Positions 42,727 to 51,917 of a stretch of 64,000 nucleotides of DNA are shown here, piece by piece. This DNA comes from Streptosporangium sp. NBC_01756. GTDB lineage: Bacteria > Actinomycetota > Actinomycetes > Streptosporangiales > Streptosporangiaceae. Location: NCBI RefSeq assembly GCF_035917975.1, contig NZ_CP109130.1:7812001-7876000 (forward strand), read 5' to 3'. The first letter of the stretch is position 1, and the number at the start of each line of letters is the position of its first letter. A program made the position numbers and the translations under genes. Under the pieces are notes generated by a model that worked only from the letters and a program-made list of their open reading frames with translations, searched no databases and was not told the DNA's origin.

Positions 42727-44229
42727 CTACGACGTCGAGGAAGACGGAGCCAGCCATGTGTTGCACTGATACGCCTTGTTCTTCTCGTAGCCCTGCCGGA
42801 ACCAGCGGTTGTTGTTCGCAGGCGAGCCGTGGTCACGGGGGTTGCCCGCCCAGTCGCCGACCCGCGAGTAGAAGTAGTAGAGGGTGTTGCGCCGCGCCGG
42901 GGTGACCGGATAGCTGGCCGAGACCGAGCGCATGAACATCCCGCCGAAACAGGTGGCCTGGAGTTCGAACCGGCGGCTCAACGCCAGTTTGCCGCTCTGG
43001 CTGCTGGAACGGAGGGTCTGCCCCCACCACTCGTTGGACAGGCCCGACAGTTGCTGGATGTGATGTCCGTACTCGTGGGCCATCATGCTGACGACCCCGC
43101 CGTGCCAGTCGGTGAGCTGGCCGTACCCACCGGAGCTGCCGGATCCCTTGACCATCGCCGTGGTCGAGGCGTAGATGGTCTCGTTGCGAGGGCAGTAGTA
43201 GGGCACGATGCTGCCACCCGAGGGGAAGTCCCCGCAGGCACCGCGTCCCCGGCCGGACGTGATGGCGTAACCCGGTCGTTTCCAGCTCAGGCCCTGGGCG
43301 CGCATGATCTGGGCCCAGCCCCTGTCCAGGCACCTGGACGTCTTGAGGATCAGTGCCTTGAGCTGGCTGTGGCTGTAGATGCTGGCCGACCCCGCCGGGC
43401 AGCTCACCCGGGGCAGGGACCCGGCCCGGTAGAGCGTGTTGTTCTTGAGACTGGTGTTCACGACCTGCTTGGCCGGGCGGGTGACCGTGGTCTCGGTGGA
43501 GTCCTTCCGGGTCTCGGAGAGACGCGACTCGGTGCTCTCGGAGGCGGCGGGAGTGCTCGTGGGCCGCTCGAACGGGGTGAGGGTGGGGATCGCGACCGGT
43601 GAGACCGGATCCGCGTGCCTGCCCCCCTTGACCAGCGCCCCGATCACCACGAGCCCGACGAACACCACCGCGATCACACCGAATATCCCGCCGACGATCG
43701 CCCCGGCGCCGCCGCCGGAGCGGGGACGCTGTGGTTGCCACTGGGGCGGCGGGTAGGACGGCCGCGGGTGGTTCGGAGGCGGCGGAGGCGGCTGGCTGTA
43801 CGGCATCCGTCCCCGGGGCGGGGGCGGGGGCAGGGGCGGATAACCCTGACCGGGCGGGGGCGGATACCCCGGCCCCGGAGGGCTCTGGGGCATGCCCTGC
43901 GGGGGCGGATACGCCTGCGGCGGGTAACCCTGGTCCGGCCGCGGAGGTGCGGGCTGCGGATAGCCGTGACCTGGGGGGAACCCCTGGTGCGGCGGCGGAG
44001 GGTAGCCCTGTCCCGGGGGCCCCGGCGGGGGCGGGGGATACCCCTGGCCGGAGGGCGGCTGCGGCGGGTATCCCTGGCCGGGCGGCGGCCCCTGCGGCGG
44101 GTATCCCTGGCCGGGCGGCGGCTGGGGCGGGTATCCCTGCGGTGCTCCCTGAGGAGGGGCGGGAGTCCATCCGGGTGGTTGCCGCGGGCCCTGGGGCGGA
44201 GGTGGAGGGTAGTGCCCGTTGCCTGTCAC
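42727..44229 (-). CDS. Membrane-anchored neutral zinc metallopeptidase (YpfJ-like)
   Basis: A 500-residue protein. The first 170 residues are a Pro/Gly/Gln/Tyr-rich repeat region (units like GQGYPPQPP). A single membrane segment follows (IVGGIFGVIAVVFVGLVVIG), then a putative zinc peptidase domain with the HEYGHH zinc-binding helix (MMAHEYGHHIQQLSGL). The GTG at 44229 has GGGGAG upstream. The catalytic domain is outside the cell. It follows the LCP gene's promoter side and may share a role in wall assembly, though the pairing is not diagnostic. Confidence 0.87.
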   Translation of the reverse strand: MTGNGHYPPPPPQGPRQPPGWTPAPPQGAPQGYPPQPPPGQGYPPQGPPPGQGYPPQPPSGQGYPPPPPGPPGQGYPPPPHQGFPPGHGYPQPAPPRPDQGYPPQAYPPPQGMPQSPPGPGYPPPPGQGYPPLPPPPPRGRMPYSQPPPPPPNHPRPSYPPPQWQPQRPRSGGGAGAIVGGIFGVIAVVFVGLVVIGALVKGGRHADPVSPVAIPTLTPFERPTSTPAASESTESRLSETRKDSTETTVTRPAKQVVNTSLKNNTLYRAGSLPRVSCPAGSASIYSHSQLKALILKTSRCLDRGWAQIMRAQGLSWKRPGYAITSGRGRGACGDFPSGGSIVPYYCPRNETIYASTTAMVKGSGSSGGYGQLTDWHGGVVSMMAHEYGHHIQQLSGLSNEWWGQTLRSSSQSGKLALSRRFELQATCFGGMFMRSVSASYPVTPARRNTLYYFYSRVGDWAGNPRDHGSPANNNRWFRQGYEKNKAYQCNTWLAPSSSTS

Positions 44230-44419
44230 GCTGTCTCCCCGTTAAGCCAACCATCCGATTTAGCCAGAAGGCTCGGATTTTTGCCAAATTCGGGGCGTAA
44301 GCATACTGATTTCTCATCCGTCACGGATGTCGCCGCATTCGATTACATTCCGAAATCATCCGAGGTGATCTCCGCGATGTCCGGGACCGGGCAGGGCCCG
44401 GTGATTTAGCTTCGAAACC

Positions 44420-45286
44420 ATGAATCTGCAGCAGCTCCGCTATGTGGTCGCGACAGCGGAGCATCGCACCATGACAGACGCGGCCAGGTCCCTGTACATC
44501 GCGCAACCTGCTCTTTCGCGCGCGATCAGAGACCTCGAACGAGAGCTCGGGATGACGTTGTTCGCCCGTTCCGGGCGTGGCGTGGTCGTCACGGCGCAGG
44601 GGCGCCGGGTGGTCAAGCTCGCCCGGGAGGCACTCGACGCGGTCCGCGAGATCGAGGCCCTGTCCGGAAACGATCATTCGGAGGCGGAACTGCGCATCGC
44701 CTCGACCCCCAGCCTTGAGCCGGGGCTGGCCGGACGTCTCCTTCCCGCCTACAGCGCCGAACATCCCGGAGTGCGCGTACACATCGTCCGCTGTGACGGA
44801 CGGGACGGCGTGGTGAACGCCATCAGGGACCAGCGGGCCGATCTCGGCCTGACGGACCTGCCCGTCCCCACCGATCTGATCAGCCATCCACTGGAACGCC
44901 AGGAGATCGTGCTGATCTCACCGCCCGGTATGAACCTGCCCGACCCGGTCCCGATGAACAGGCTCAACGGCATGCCGCTGGTCCTGCCGATCCCCGGCAG
45001 CTCCCGGCGCAGGGAGTTCGACGCGCTGTTCGCCAAGTACGGCGTCACCCCGGTGCCGACCGTGCAACTGGACGAGCGGGGCAACTGGCTGAACACGGTC
45101 CGCTCGGGGACGGCCTCCCTGCTGTGGTACCGCGGGATGGCCGAACAGGCCGTCCGAGCCGGGCTGGTGGTCCGTCCCCTCGCCCCCTCGATCCGCCGGG
45201 TCATCGCCCTTGTCCACGCGCGACGGCGACTGCCCGCCATCGCCCAGGAGTTCCTGTCCGTGGCCGAAGGTGGGTCGGCCGCCTAG
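44420..45286 (+). CDS. LysR-family transcriptional regulator
   Basis: A 288-residue LysR regulator. The N-terminal helix-turn-helix reads MNLQQLRYVVATAEHRTM and LYIAQPALSRAIRDLE; an effector-binding periplasmic-protein-like domain follows. LysR genes are often divergent from their target, here the metallopeptidase (190 bp gap). FolP2 follows in the same direction, 90 bp away, so it may also be a target. The effector is unknown. Confidence 0.93.
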   Translation: MNLQQLRYVVATAEHRTMTDAARSLYIAQPALSRAIRDLERELGMTLFARSGRGVVVTAQGRRVVKLAREALDAVREIEALSGNDHSEAELRIASTPSLEPGLAGRLLPAYSAEHPGVRVHIVRCDGRDGVVNAIRDQRADLGLTDLPVPTDLISHPLERQEIVLISPPGMNLPDPVPMNRLNGMPLVLPIPGSSRRREFDALFAKYGVTPVPTVQLDERGNWLNTVRSGTASLLWYRGMAEQAVRAGLVVRPLAPSIRRVIALVHARRRLPAIAQEFLSVAEGGSAA

Positions 45287-45376
45287 GAACCATCGTCTGT
45301 TCCACCCGAAAACCCACAGAGGCGGCGCAGGTGGGAGCGCCTGCCTCTCCGACACCGGGCGATAGGCTCGGTCTCG

Positions 45377-46216
45377 ATGACTATCTTGCGCCTGCGTGGC
45401 CGTGAGTTCCGGCCCGGCGAGTTCGCGATCATGGCGGTGGTCAACCGCACCCCTGACTCCTTCTTCGACAAGGGTAGGACCTACGGCTTCGCGGCCGCCC
45501 TGGAGGCGGTGGACGGGGCCGTCGACGGCGGCGCGGACATCGTGGACATCGGTGGCGTCAAGGCGGGCCCCGGCGACGAGGTGGACCCCGCCGAGGAGAT
45601 CCGCAGGGTGGCCGACCTGGTCGCGGCGGTCCGGGAGCGGCACCCCCGACTGATCATCAGTGTCGACACCTGGCGGGCCGAGGTCGGCGAGGTCGTCGCC
45701 GAGGCGGGCGCCGACCTGCTCAACGACACCTGGGGCGGAGTCGACCCCGCTCTGGCGGAGGTCGCCGCCAAGCACGGCATCGGACTGGTCTGCGCGCACG
45801 CCGGACGCGTCACCCCCCGCACCCGCCCGCACCGCATCGCCTACGCCGACGTGGTCGCCGACGTCATCGGGTACACCACCGACCTGGCCGAGCGGGCCGT
45901 CGCCGCCGGGGTCCGCAGGGAGGCGATCCTGATCGACCCGGCTCACGACTTCGGCAAGAACACCTGGCATTCCCTGGAGGTCAGCCGCCGCCTGCACGAG
46001 ATGACGGCCACCGGCTGGCCGGTCCTCGTCGCCGTCTCCAACAAGGACTTCGTCGGCGAGACCCTCGGAGGTCTCGCCGTCGACGAGCGCCACGCCGGGA
46101 CCATGGCGACCCTGGCCGTCTCCGCCTGGCAGGGAGCCCGGGTCTTCCGGGTGCACGATGCGGCCTCCGCCCGCGCCGCGCTGACCGCCGTCTCCGGGCT
46201 GCGGAGTCAGGTGTAG
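45377..46216 (+). CDS. folP2: FolP2-type dihydropteroate synthase homologue
   Basis: A 279-residue TIM-barrel protein of the dihydropteroate synthase family. MAVVNRTPDSFFDKG is the conserved N-terminal pterin loop. The second loop reads DIGGVKAGPG where true enzymes have DIGGESTRPG, the hallmark of FolP2, which in mycobacteria is reported to lack the enzyme activity. LIDPAHDFGKNT and SNKDFVGETLGG are conserved too. The change removes the usual Ser/Thr of the pABA-binding loop. It is a single gene, convergent with the PLP enzyme (stops overlap by 10 bp). Confidence 0.9.
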   Translation: MTILRLRGREFRPGEFAIMAVVNRTPDSFFDKGRTYGFAAALEAVDGAVDGGADIVDIGGVKAGPGDEVDPAEEIRRVADLVAAVRERHPRLIISVDTWRAEVGEVVAEAGADLLNDTWGGVDPALAEVAAKHGIGLVCAHAGRVTPRTRPHRIAYADVVADVIGYTTDLAERAVAAGVRREAILIDPAHDFGKNTWHSLEVSRRLHEMTATGWPVLVAVSNKDFVGETLGGLAVDERHAGTMATLAVSAWQGARVFRVHDAASARAALTAVSGLRSQV

Positions 46217-47625
46217 ATCACCGACAGGAAACGGACCAGCACCGCCTCGCGCCTGTCGGCCGGCAGCGCGTCCAGCACCGCGTTGACCACGGCCATCTCC
46301 GGCTGGCCCGACCCGCCGAGGTCCACTCCCACCGAGGCGGCGAGCTCGCCGAAGGCGGCGTCGTCCAGGGCGTCCAGGTCCAGCCCCGCGACGAGCTCCA
46401 CCAGTCCGTCGGGCAGCGTCACCGGCCCGCGTTCCCGTGCCGCCGCGACGGACTCCGCGATCACCTCCAGCATCGCCTCCACTCCGTGCAGGGTCACACC
46501 GGTCACCGTGACGTGGATGTTGGCCGGAATCCCCGCGTAGGACAGCTGCGGCTGCAGGAACCAGCCGCGCCTCCTGGCCTCGTCGGACAGCACGAACACG
46601 TCCACCTCCGCAGACCCGAAGGCGACCAGGGCCGACTCGGGGTCCCCCAGCACCCGCAGGCCGGGGATGCCGGCGATGCCCTCGCGGAGCCGCCGGGCCG
46701 CCGCGAGGGTCGCACGGCCCAGTTCGAGGTAGCCCTCCCGGCCGAGAGCCTGGAAGGTGGCCCAGGCGCCGCCCAGCGGGCCGGCGGACTTGGAACTCTG
46801 CACGGTGGCGTTGATGACCGTGTAGCCCGGCCACGCCGCCGAGGCGAAGTAGGCTCTGCGGCGCAGCGCCGGATCGGCGAACAGCACGACCGAGGCCCCC
46901 TTGGGGGAGTAGCCGAACTTGTGCAGGTCGCAGGAGATCGAGGTGACCCCGGGCACCGACAGGTCGAACGGCGGGACCTGCGCCCCGGCCTCGCGCAGCC
47001 ACGGCAGCAGCCAGCCGCCCACGCAGGCGTCCACGTGGCATAGCACGCCGCGGGCGGCGGCGACCGCGGCGATCTCGGCGACCGGGTCCACCACACCCTG
47101 CGGATAGGACGGAGCCGAGGCGACCACCAGCACCGTGTCGGAGGTGATCGCCTCCTCGACGGCCGCGACGGAGGCCCGGAACGTCACCGGATCGACCGGT
47201 ACGGCGTCCACCGCCACCCCCAGATAGTGCGCGGCCTTGTGGAACGCCGGATGCGCGGTGACCGGGACGACCATTCGGGCGGGGCCCCCGGCCGGCCGCG
47301 AGTCCCGGGCCGCCTTCACGGCCAGCATGATCGACTCGGTGCCGCCGCTGGTGAAGATGCCTGAACCTCCGCCCAGCAGCCCGGCCACCGCCCCGACCAC
47401 CTGCCTCTCCATCTCGACCACGCTGGGGAACGCCGTCGGATCGAGGGTGTTGACCTCCAGCATCTCGAAATAGGCCCGGGCCGCCGCCTCGTGCACCTCC
47501 GGCCGCCCGGTGTCGTACACGTACGCGGTCACCTTGCCCCCGCGCACCGGCAGGTCGTCCTGCCTGAGCCGGGAGATCTCGGCGAGCAGTTCCTCGATGC
47601 CTCGGCCCTTCTCAGGCAGGCTCAT
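46207..47625 (-). CDS. PLP-dependent decarboxylase/lyase-like enzyme
   Basis: A 472-residue fold-type I PLP enzyme. The cofactor lysine is in SCDLHKFGYSPKG, as in sphingosine-1-phosphate lyase and group II decarboxylases. IFTSGGTESIMLAVKAARD is the conserved phosphate-binding segment. A C-terminal extension (about 60 residues) is mostly acidic helices. The ATG at 47625 has AGGAG seven bases upstream. The substrate could be an amino acid or a phosphorylated sphingoid-like base. A TetR regulator gene lies just upstream and is probably in the same operon. Confidence 0.87.
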   Translation of the reverse strand: MSLPEKGRGIEELLAEISRLRQDDLPVRGGKVTAYVYDTGRPEVHEAAARAYFEMLEVNTLDPTAFPSVVEMERQVVGAVAGLLGGGSGIFTSGGTESIMLAVKAARDSRPAGGPARMVVPVTAHPAFHKAAHYLGVAVDAVPVDPVTFRASVAAVEEAITSDTVLVVASAPSYPQGVVDPVAEIAAVAAARGVLCHVDACVGGWLLPWLREAGAQVPPFDLSVPGVTSISCDLHKFGYSPKGASVVLFADPALRRRAYFASAAWPGYTVINATVQSSKSAGPLGGAWATFQALGREGYLELGRATLAAARRLREGIAGIPGLRVLGDPESALVAFGSAEVDVFVLSDEARRRGWFLQPQLSYAGIPANIHVTVTGVTLHGVEAMLEVIAESVAAARERGPVTLPDGLVELVAGLDLDALDDAAFGELAASVGVDLGGSGQPEMAVVNAVLDALPADRREAVLVRFLSVIYT

Positions 47626-47669
47626 GACTCTCCTCGGGGGGTCTGGCCGCCGGAGGGAGCACTCCAGGA

Positions 47670-48308
47670 TCAAGGAGGTGCTCCGGGGAGGACGGCGGCA
47701 CGGTGGATCATCTGGTGAAGGTAGGCGCGGAACCTGCCCAGGGCCTCGGGGTCGTCCATGCGCATGCGCCGGCCTTCCTTGCTGAGAATCCCGCCCTGGG
47801 CGAAGCCGTTCACGCACCAGAACAACGACCACGTGAGGTATTCCACATCGATGTCGGGGGCGATGTATCCGGCGGTCACCGCGGAATCGAGCACGCCCCC
47901 GATGAGACCGATCAGCGGAATCGTGTAGCGCTGTTCCAGATCGGTGACGTCCCTGGCGTCCGAGAGCCAGCGGTGCATCCACAGCGCGGGGATCTCGGGG
48001 TAGGCCACGCACAGGTCAAGATAGCAGTCGGCGATCCGGTGCACGAGGACCGCCGCATGCTCGGCGTCCACTGCGGGGGCGTCCTTGGTCACCTCCCGCA
48101 TGGAGGCCATCTCGATCTCGTGCAGCCGGTCCATGACCGCGAGATAGAGCTCCTGTTTGATGCCGCCCTGCTGAGCGACGGCGGCGGCGTCCAGCCCGGT
48201 GGCCTCGGCGATCTGGCTGAGGGAGGTCGCGTCATAGCCCATCGCGGCGAACAGCCGGGTCGCGATCTGCAGGATCAGCTCCCGCTGGCCGCCATCAGCG
48301 GAAGTCAT
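47670..48308 (-). CDS. TetR-family regulator
   Basis: A 212-residue protein with an N-terminal DNA-binding region LSQIAEATGLDAAAVAQQGG. The usual YxHFxxKxxL end of the HTH is degenerate (VAQQGGIKQELY), but the fold is TetR-like. The C-terminal domain is the ligand domain. I chose the ATG at 48308; a longer frame starts at 48344. It reads into the PLP enzyme, 44 bp away, and probably controls it. Confidence 0.85.
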   Translation of the reverse strand: MTSADGGQRELILQIATRLFAAMGYDATSLSQIAEATGLDAAAVAQQGGIKQELYLAVMDRLHEIEMASMREVTKDAPAVDAEHAAVLVHRIADCYLDLCVAYPEIPALWMHRWLSDARDVTDLEQRYTIPLIGLIGGVLDSAVTAGYIAPDIDVEYLTWSLFWCVNGFAQGGILSKEGRRMRMDDPEALGRFRAYLHQMIHRAAVLPGAPP

Positions 48309-48366
48309 GAAAACGACGCTAGGTCCGAAAGCAATCGAGGCCAATCACTCGACGGTCAAACCTCGC

Positions 48367-49797
48367 TCAAGATAGCGGAAGCCGGACGACGGCCCGAAGC
48401 CCGGGAGACGCGTCCTCCAGATGGACCGCGCCACCGTGGGCGTTGACGGTCTCCCGGACGATGGCCAGGCCCAGCCCGGCTCCGCCCTCGTCCCGGCTGC
48501 GCGCGCTGTCCAGCCGGGTGAACCGGTCGAAGACCCGCTCCCGGTCGGGTTCGGGGATGCCGGGCCCGTCGTCGGTGACGCTGAGCACCGCGTCGGCGCC
48601 CTCGACGCGCAGCGCCACCGCCACCGGGGCGTGGGTGTGCCGCAGGGCGTTGTCCACCAGATTGACCAGCACCCGCCCCAGGTCCAGGGCGTCTCCGGCG
48701 ATCACGATCGGGCCGTCGCCGATCTCCATGGTGACGGTCCCGCCGTACCGCTCGACGGTCTGGGAGACCAGCTCGTCCAGCTCCACCGGCTCCCTGCGGC
48801 CGAGCGCGCCGCCGCGCTCGTCCAGCCGGGCCAGCGCGAGCAGGTCCTCGGCCAGCCGGGCCAGACGCATGGTGTCCTCCAGCACGCCCTCGGCCGTCTC
48901 CTGCCAGTCCTGCCCGTGCGGATGGCCGAGCGCCACCTCCAGCTGGAGCCGGATGCTGGCCAGCGGGCTGCGCAGCTCGTGCGCCGCGTCGGAGACCAGA
49001 GCCCGCTGGCGGGCGTCGGCCTTCTCCAGCCGGGCCAGCATGTCGTTGAGCGTGACGGCCAGGCTGTGCACCTCGTCATGGGCCTCGGGCACCGGCAGGC
49101 GTCGCGAGCGGGCGGTGTCGGTGATCTCCTCGGCGCCCCGTCGCAACGCGGCGATGGGCCGCAGGGTCCTGCCGACGATCACCCAGCCGGCCCCGGCGAG
49201 CAGCATCAGCAGCAGCGGCGTGCCGACGAGCAGCACATGCCCGGCCGTGGTGAGACTGGCCTGCACCTCACTGAAGGGGCGCGCGACGACCACCGTCAGA
49301 CCGCGGTCGGCGCTGAGCACCCGCGCGCGCAGCATGTGCGGGATACCGTACGGCGCACCGTCCAGGAACCGCGCCCGGTCCTCCCCGATCACCGCCGCCC
49401 GTTCCCCGGGGTTCAGCAGGGGCACCAGCCGGTCGGTGCCGGTGGTGGCGTGGGTGATCCGGCCGGCGCCGTCGATCACCTGTACGAGGATGCCGTCCGG
49501 TGAGGTCAGCTCGTCCGGCAGCCGCTCGGCGTCGGTCAGCGACACCACATCGCGGGCACGCTGGTACAACGAGTCGTCGATGGTGGCCAGCAGCGACCTG
49601 CCGAGCACGCCGATCATCACGTAGGCCGAGAGGGCCAGTGCCGCCCCGAGCACGGCCGACGCCACCGCGGTCAGCCGGAAGCGCAGGCTCTTGCGCCGCC
49701 ACCAGCCGGCCGTACGCCGTCCTGCCCGGCCCTCCTCCCGCGTGTCCGCCGGAGGGCTCCCCTTCGGGCCCTCCCGGGAGTGCGGATCAGCCGCCAT
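48367..49797 (-). CDS. Two-component sensor histidine kinase
   Basis: A 476-residue HAMP-type kinase. A membrane helix near residue 40-60, a 110-residue outer sensor and a second helix (LLVGTPLLLMLLAGAGWVIV) lead to a HAMP domain. The phosphoacceptor motif is DAAHELRSPLASIRLQL. The ATPase has NLVDNALRHT, DDGPGIPE and GGAGLGLAI. Its ATG at 49797 overlaps the response-regulator stop by 11 bp, so translation is coupled. Confidence 0.95.
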   Translation of the reverse strand: MAADPHSREGPKGSPPADTREEGRAGRRTAGWWRRKSLRFRLTAVASAVLGAALALSAYVMIGVLGRSLLATIDDSLYQRARDVVSLTDAERLPDELTSPDGILVQVIDGAGRITHATTGTDRLVPLLNPGERAAVIGEDRARFLDGAPYGIPHMLRARVLSADRGLTVVVARPFSEVQASLTTAGHVLLVGTPLLLMLLAGAGWVIVGRTLRPIAALRRGAEEITDTARSRRLPVPEAHDEVHSLAVTLNDMLARLEKADARQRALVSDAAHELRSPLASIRLQLEVALGHPHGQDWQETAEGVLEDTMRLARLAEDLLALARLDERGGALGRREPVELDELVSQTVERYGGTVTMEIGDGPIVIAGDALDLGRVLVNLVDNALRHTHAPVAVALRVEGADAVLSVTDDGPGIPEPDRERVFDRFTRLDSARSRDEGGAGLGLAIVRETVNAHGGAVHLEDASPGLRAVVRLPLS

Positions 49798-50461
49798 TGC
49801 CGGCCAGCCGGTATCCGGCACCACGCACCGTCTGCAGCGCGTTACGGGAGAACGGCACGTCGATCTTGCGGCGCAGGTAGCCCACATAGACCTCGACCAC
49901 GTTGGGATCGGTGTCGAAGGTGTCCCAGACATGCTCCAGGATCTCCGTCTTGGAGACGACCTCGTCGTGGCGGCGCAGCAGATACTCCAGCAGCGCGAAC
50001 TCCCTGGGAGTCAGCTCCACCGCCGTCTCCCCCCGGGAGACCCGCCGCCGCGCGGGGTCCAGTTCCAGATCCCCCGCCCGCAGTACGGCGGGGCGCCGGC
50101 CTGCGCCGCGCCGCAGCAACGCCCTCAACCTGGCCACCAGCACGACATAGGAGAACGGCTTGGTCAGGTAGTCGTCGGCACCCAGGTCGAGCCCGTCGGC
50201 CATGTCGTACTCGCCGTCCTTGGCCGACAGCATCAGGATCGGCACCCAGTTCTCCTCGGCCCGCAGTTGCTTGCAGACGTTGTAGCCGGAGATCCTGGGC
50301 AACATGATGTCCAGCACGACCACGTCGTAGTCGCCCTGCCTGGCCAGGTGCAGACCGTCCTCGCCGTCATGCGCGAGATCGACCGCGAACCCCTCGGCCT
50401 GCAGCCCGCGCTGGAGCGCCGCAGCCATCCGCCGCTCGTCCTCCACGACGAGAACCCGCAT
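49787..50461 (-). CDS. OmpR-family response regulator
   Basis: A 224-residue regulator. The receiver has VLVVEDE, the phosphoacceptor aspartate in VVVLDIMLP and the switch lysine in DYLTKPF. The DNA-binding winged helix ends TVRGAGYRL. I prefer the ATG at 50461; a GTG at 50491 is possible. It precedes its kinase and is divergent from a LolA-like gene, 160 bp away, which it may control. Confidence 0.95.
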   Translation of the reverse strand: MRVLVVEDERRMAAALQRGLQAEGFAVDLAHDGEDGLHLARQGDYDVVVLDIMLPRISGYNVCKQLRAEENWVPILMLSAKDGEYDMADGLDLGADDYLTKPFSYVVLVARLRALLRRGAGRRPAVLRAGDLELDPARRRVSRGETAVELTPREFALLEYLLRRHDEVVSKTEILEHVWDTFDTDPNVVEVYVGYLRRKIDVPFSRNALQTVRGAGYRLAGNGG

Positions 50462-50620
50462 CCTCCACCCCCTCCGGTTGTCCCAGCCCATCTTCGACCA
50501 GCCGTCCTGAGAGACGGCTGAGAAGCCTGTGAGCCCTCTCAGTCTGTCTCAGCTCCAGCACAGGACCGTTCACGCAAGCTGCGAATGTCAGGGATTGACG
50601 GCATACCGTGAGGGAGTGAC

Positions 50621-51769
50621 ATGTCGGAACGGACGAGACGAGGCCGTGCGATGAGATGGGGCGTGCCCATTGCGACGATCGCCGTGGTCGCCGGGGCCAT
50701 CGGCGCGGGGCCGGTCATCGCGGCGGTCCAGGGAGAGCCGGTGCTGCCCGGACGCACCGCCGGACAACTGCTCGCCGACGCGGCCCAGGCCGCACGGTCC
50801 GGTCTGAAGCCCATGTCGGGCACCGTGATGCAGACCGCGTCCCTCGGACTGCCGGGGCTGCCCGACATGGCGGGCGTGGGCGGCTCGTCGCCCGCGGCCC
50901 TGCTGGCGGGCTCACACGAACTCAAGGTCTGGTACGGCGGCGCGGACCGGTTCCGGTTCGCCCTGCCCGGGCGGATGAGCGAGACCGACCTGATCGTCAA
51001 CGGCGACCAGGCCTGGCTGTGGGAGAGCGCGGCCAACAAGGCCACCCGCATCAAGGGCGCGGCCCAGGCCGGCCAGGACCGGCAGCAGGCCCTGCCCACG
51101 GCGGCCACCCCGCAACAGCTCGCCGGCGAACTGCTGAAGAGGGCCGAGGCCGGGACCGTGGTCAGCGTGAGCAACACCGAGCGGGTCGCCGACCGTCCGG
51201 CCTACCAGCTCGTCCTGGCGCCCAAGGACGCCTCCTCCCTGGTCAAGGAGGTCAAGGTGGCGCTCGACGGCCAGACCCTGGTCCCGCTGCGGGTCCAGGT
51301 CTACGCCAAGAGCGCGGCCGAACCGGCCTTCGAGGTCGGGTTCACGTCGGTGACGTTCACCCCGCCGTCCCCGGACAACTTCGCCTTCACCCCGCCGGCC
51401 GGCACGAAGGTGGAGGAGAAGTCGCTCTCCGACCTGAGCGGCGGCGGCCCGGAGGCCGGACAGGAACGCGCCGAGGAGCTGAAGGGAGAGGTCACGACCG
51501 TGGGGCAGGGCTGGACGACGGTCGTGGTGCTCCCGGCGAAGGACCTCATGAGCCAGGCGCGGCCGGAGAAGGGTGAACGGCCCGGCGGGCAGGACCAGAG
51601 CGCGATCGCCGACGCCCTGCTGAAGTCGGCCAAGCCGGTCAGCGGGACGTGGGGCAGCGGCAGGGTCATCCAGACCAAGCTGGTCTCCGCGCTGCTGACC
51701 GACGACGGCCGCCTGCTTGCCGGGGCGGTCACCCCCGACAAGCTGACCGAGGTGGCCGGGCAGAAATGA
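50621..51769 (+). CDS. Secreted LolA/RseB-like protein
   Basis: A 382-residue protein. A signal-type segment (WGVPIATIAVVAGAIGAGPV) is followed by a long beta-rich half with the LolA-type pattern (YGGADRFRFALPGRMSETDL, then NGDQAWLWES). Actinobacterial relatives are outer-surface sensors or lipid-binding proteins, some linked to sigma-factor signalling. The protein may report to the adjacent two-component system or carry a lipid. An ABC exporter 150 bp downstream points to export. No catalytic site is visible. Confidence 0.75.
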   Translation: MSERTRRGRAMRWGVPIATIAVVAGAIGAGPVIAAVQGEPVLPGRTAGQLLADAAQAARSGLKPMSGTVMQTASLGLPGLPDMAGVGGSSPAALLAGSHELKVWYGGADRFRFALPGRMSETDLIVNGDQAWLWESAANKATRIKGAAQAGQDRQQALPTAATPQQLAGELLKRAEAGTVVSVSNTERVADRPAYQLVLAPKDASSLVKEVKVALDGQTLVPLRVQVYAKSAAEPAFEVGFTSVTFTPPSPDNFAFTPPAGTKVEEKSLSDLSGGGPEAGQERAEELKGEVTTVGQGWTTVVVLPAKDLMSQARPEKGERPGGQDQSAIADALLKSAKPVSGTWGSGRVIQTKLVSALLTDDGRLLAGAVTPDKLTEVAGQK

Positions 51770-51805
51770 GGAAGACGCCGGGAGACGTACGACTCCTGGC
51801 GGGCG

Positions 51806-51837
51806 ACGGCGGGGCCCGTGAGAGCGGGCCCCGCCGT
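51806..51837 (+). terminator. Hairpin after the LolA-like gene
   Basis: ACGGCGGGGCCC (51806-51817) and GGGCCCCGCCGT (51826-51837) are perfect 12-base arms around an 8-base loop. It separates the LolA-like gene from the ABC operon. Confidence 0.75.
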
Positions 51838-51917
51838 GCGGGGCTCGCGGAGAGCCCGGGGGCGCCCACCGGGGTGTCCCCGCCCGCCGTCCGGGATACG
51901 AGACCAACGGGAGAGCC

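Noticed and set aside
43730-44229. Microsatellite or gene-dense repeat element in the metallopeptidase gene
   Set aside because: It is the coding sequence of the Pro/Gly/Gln/Tyr-rich region.
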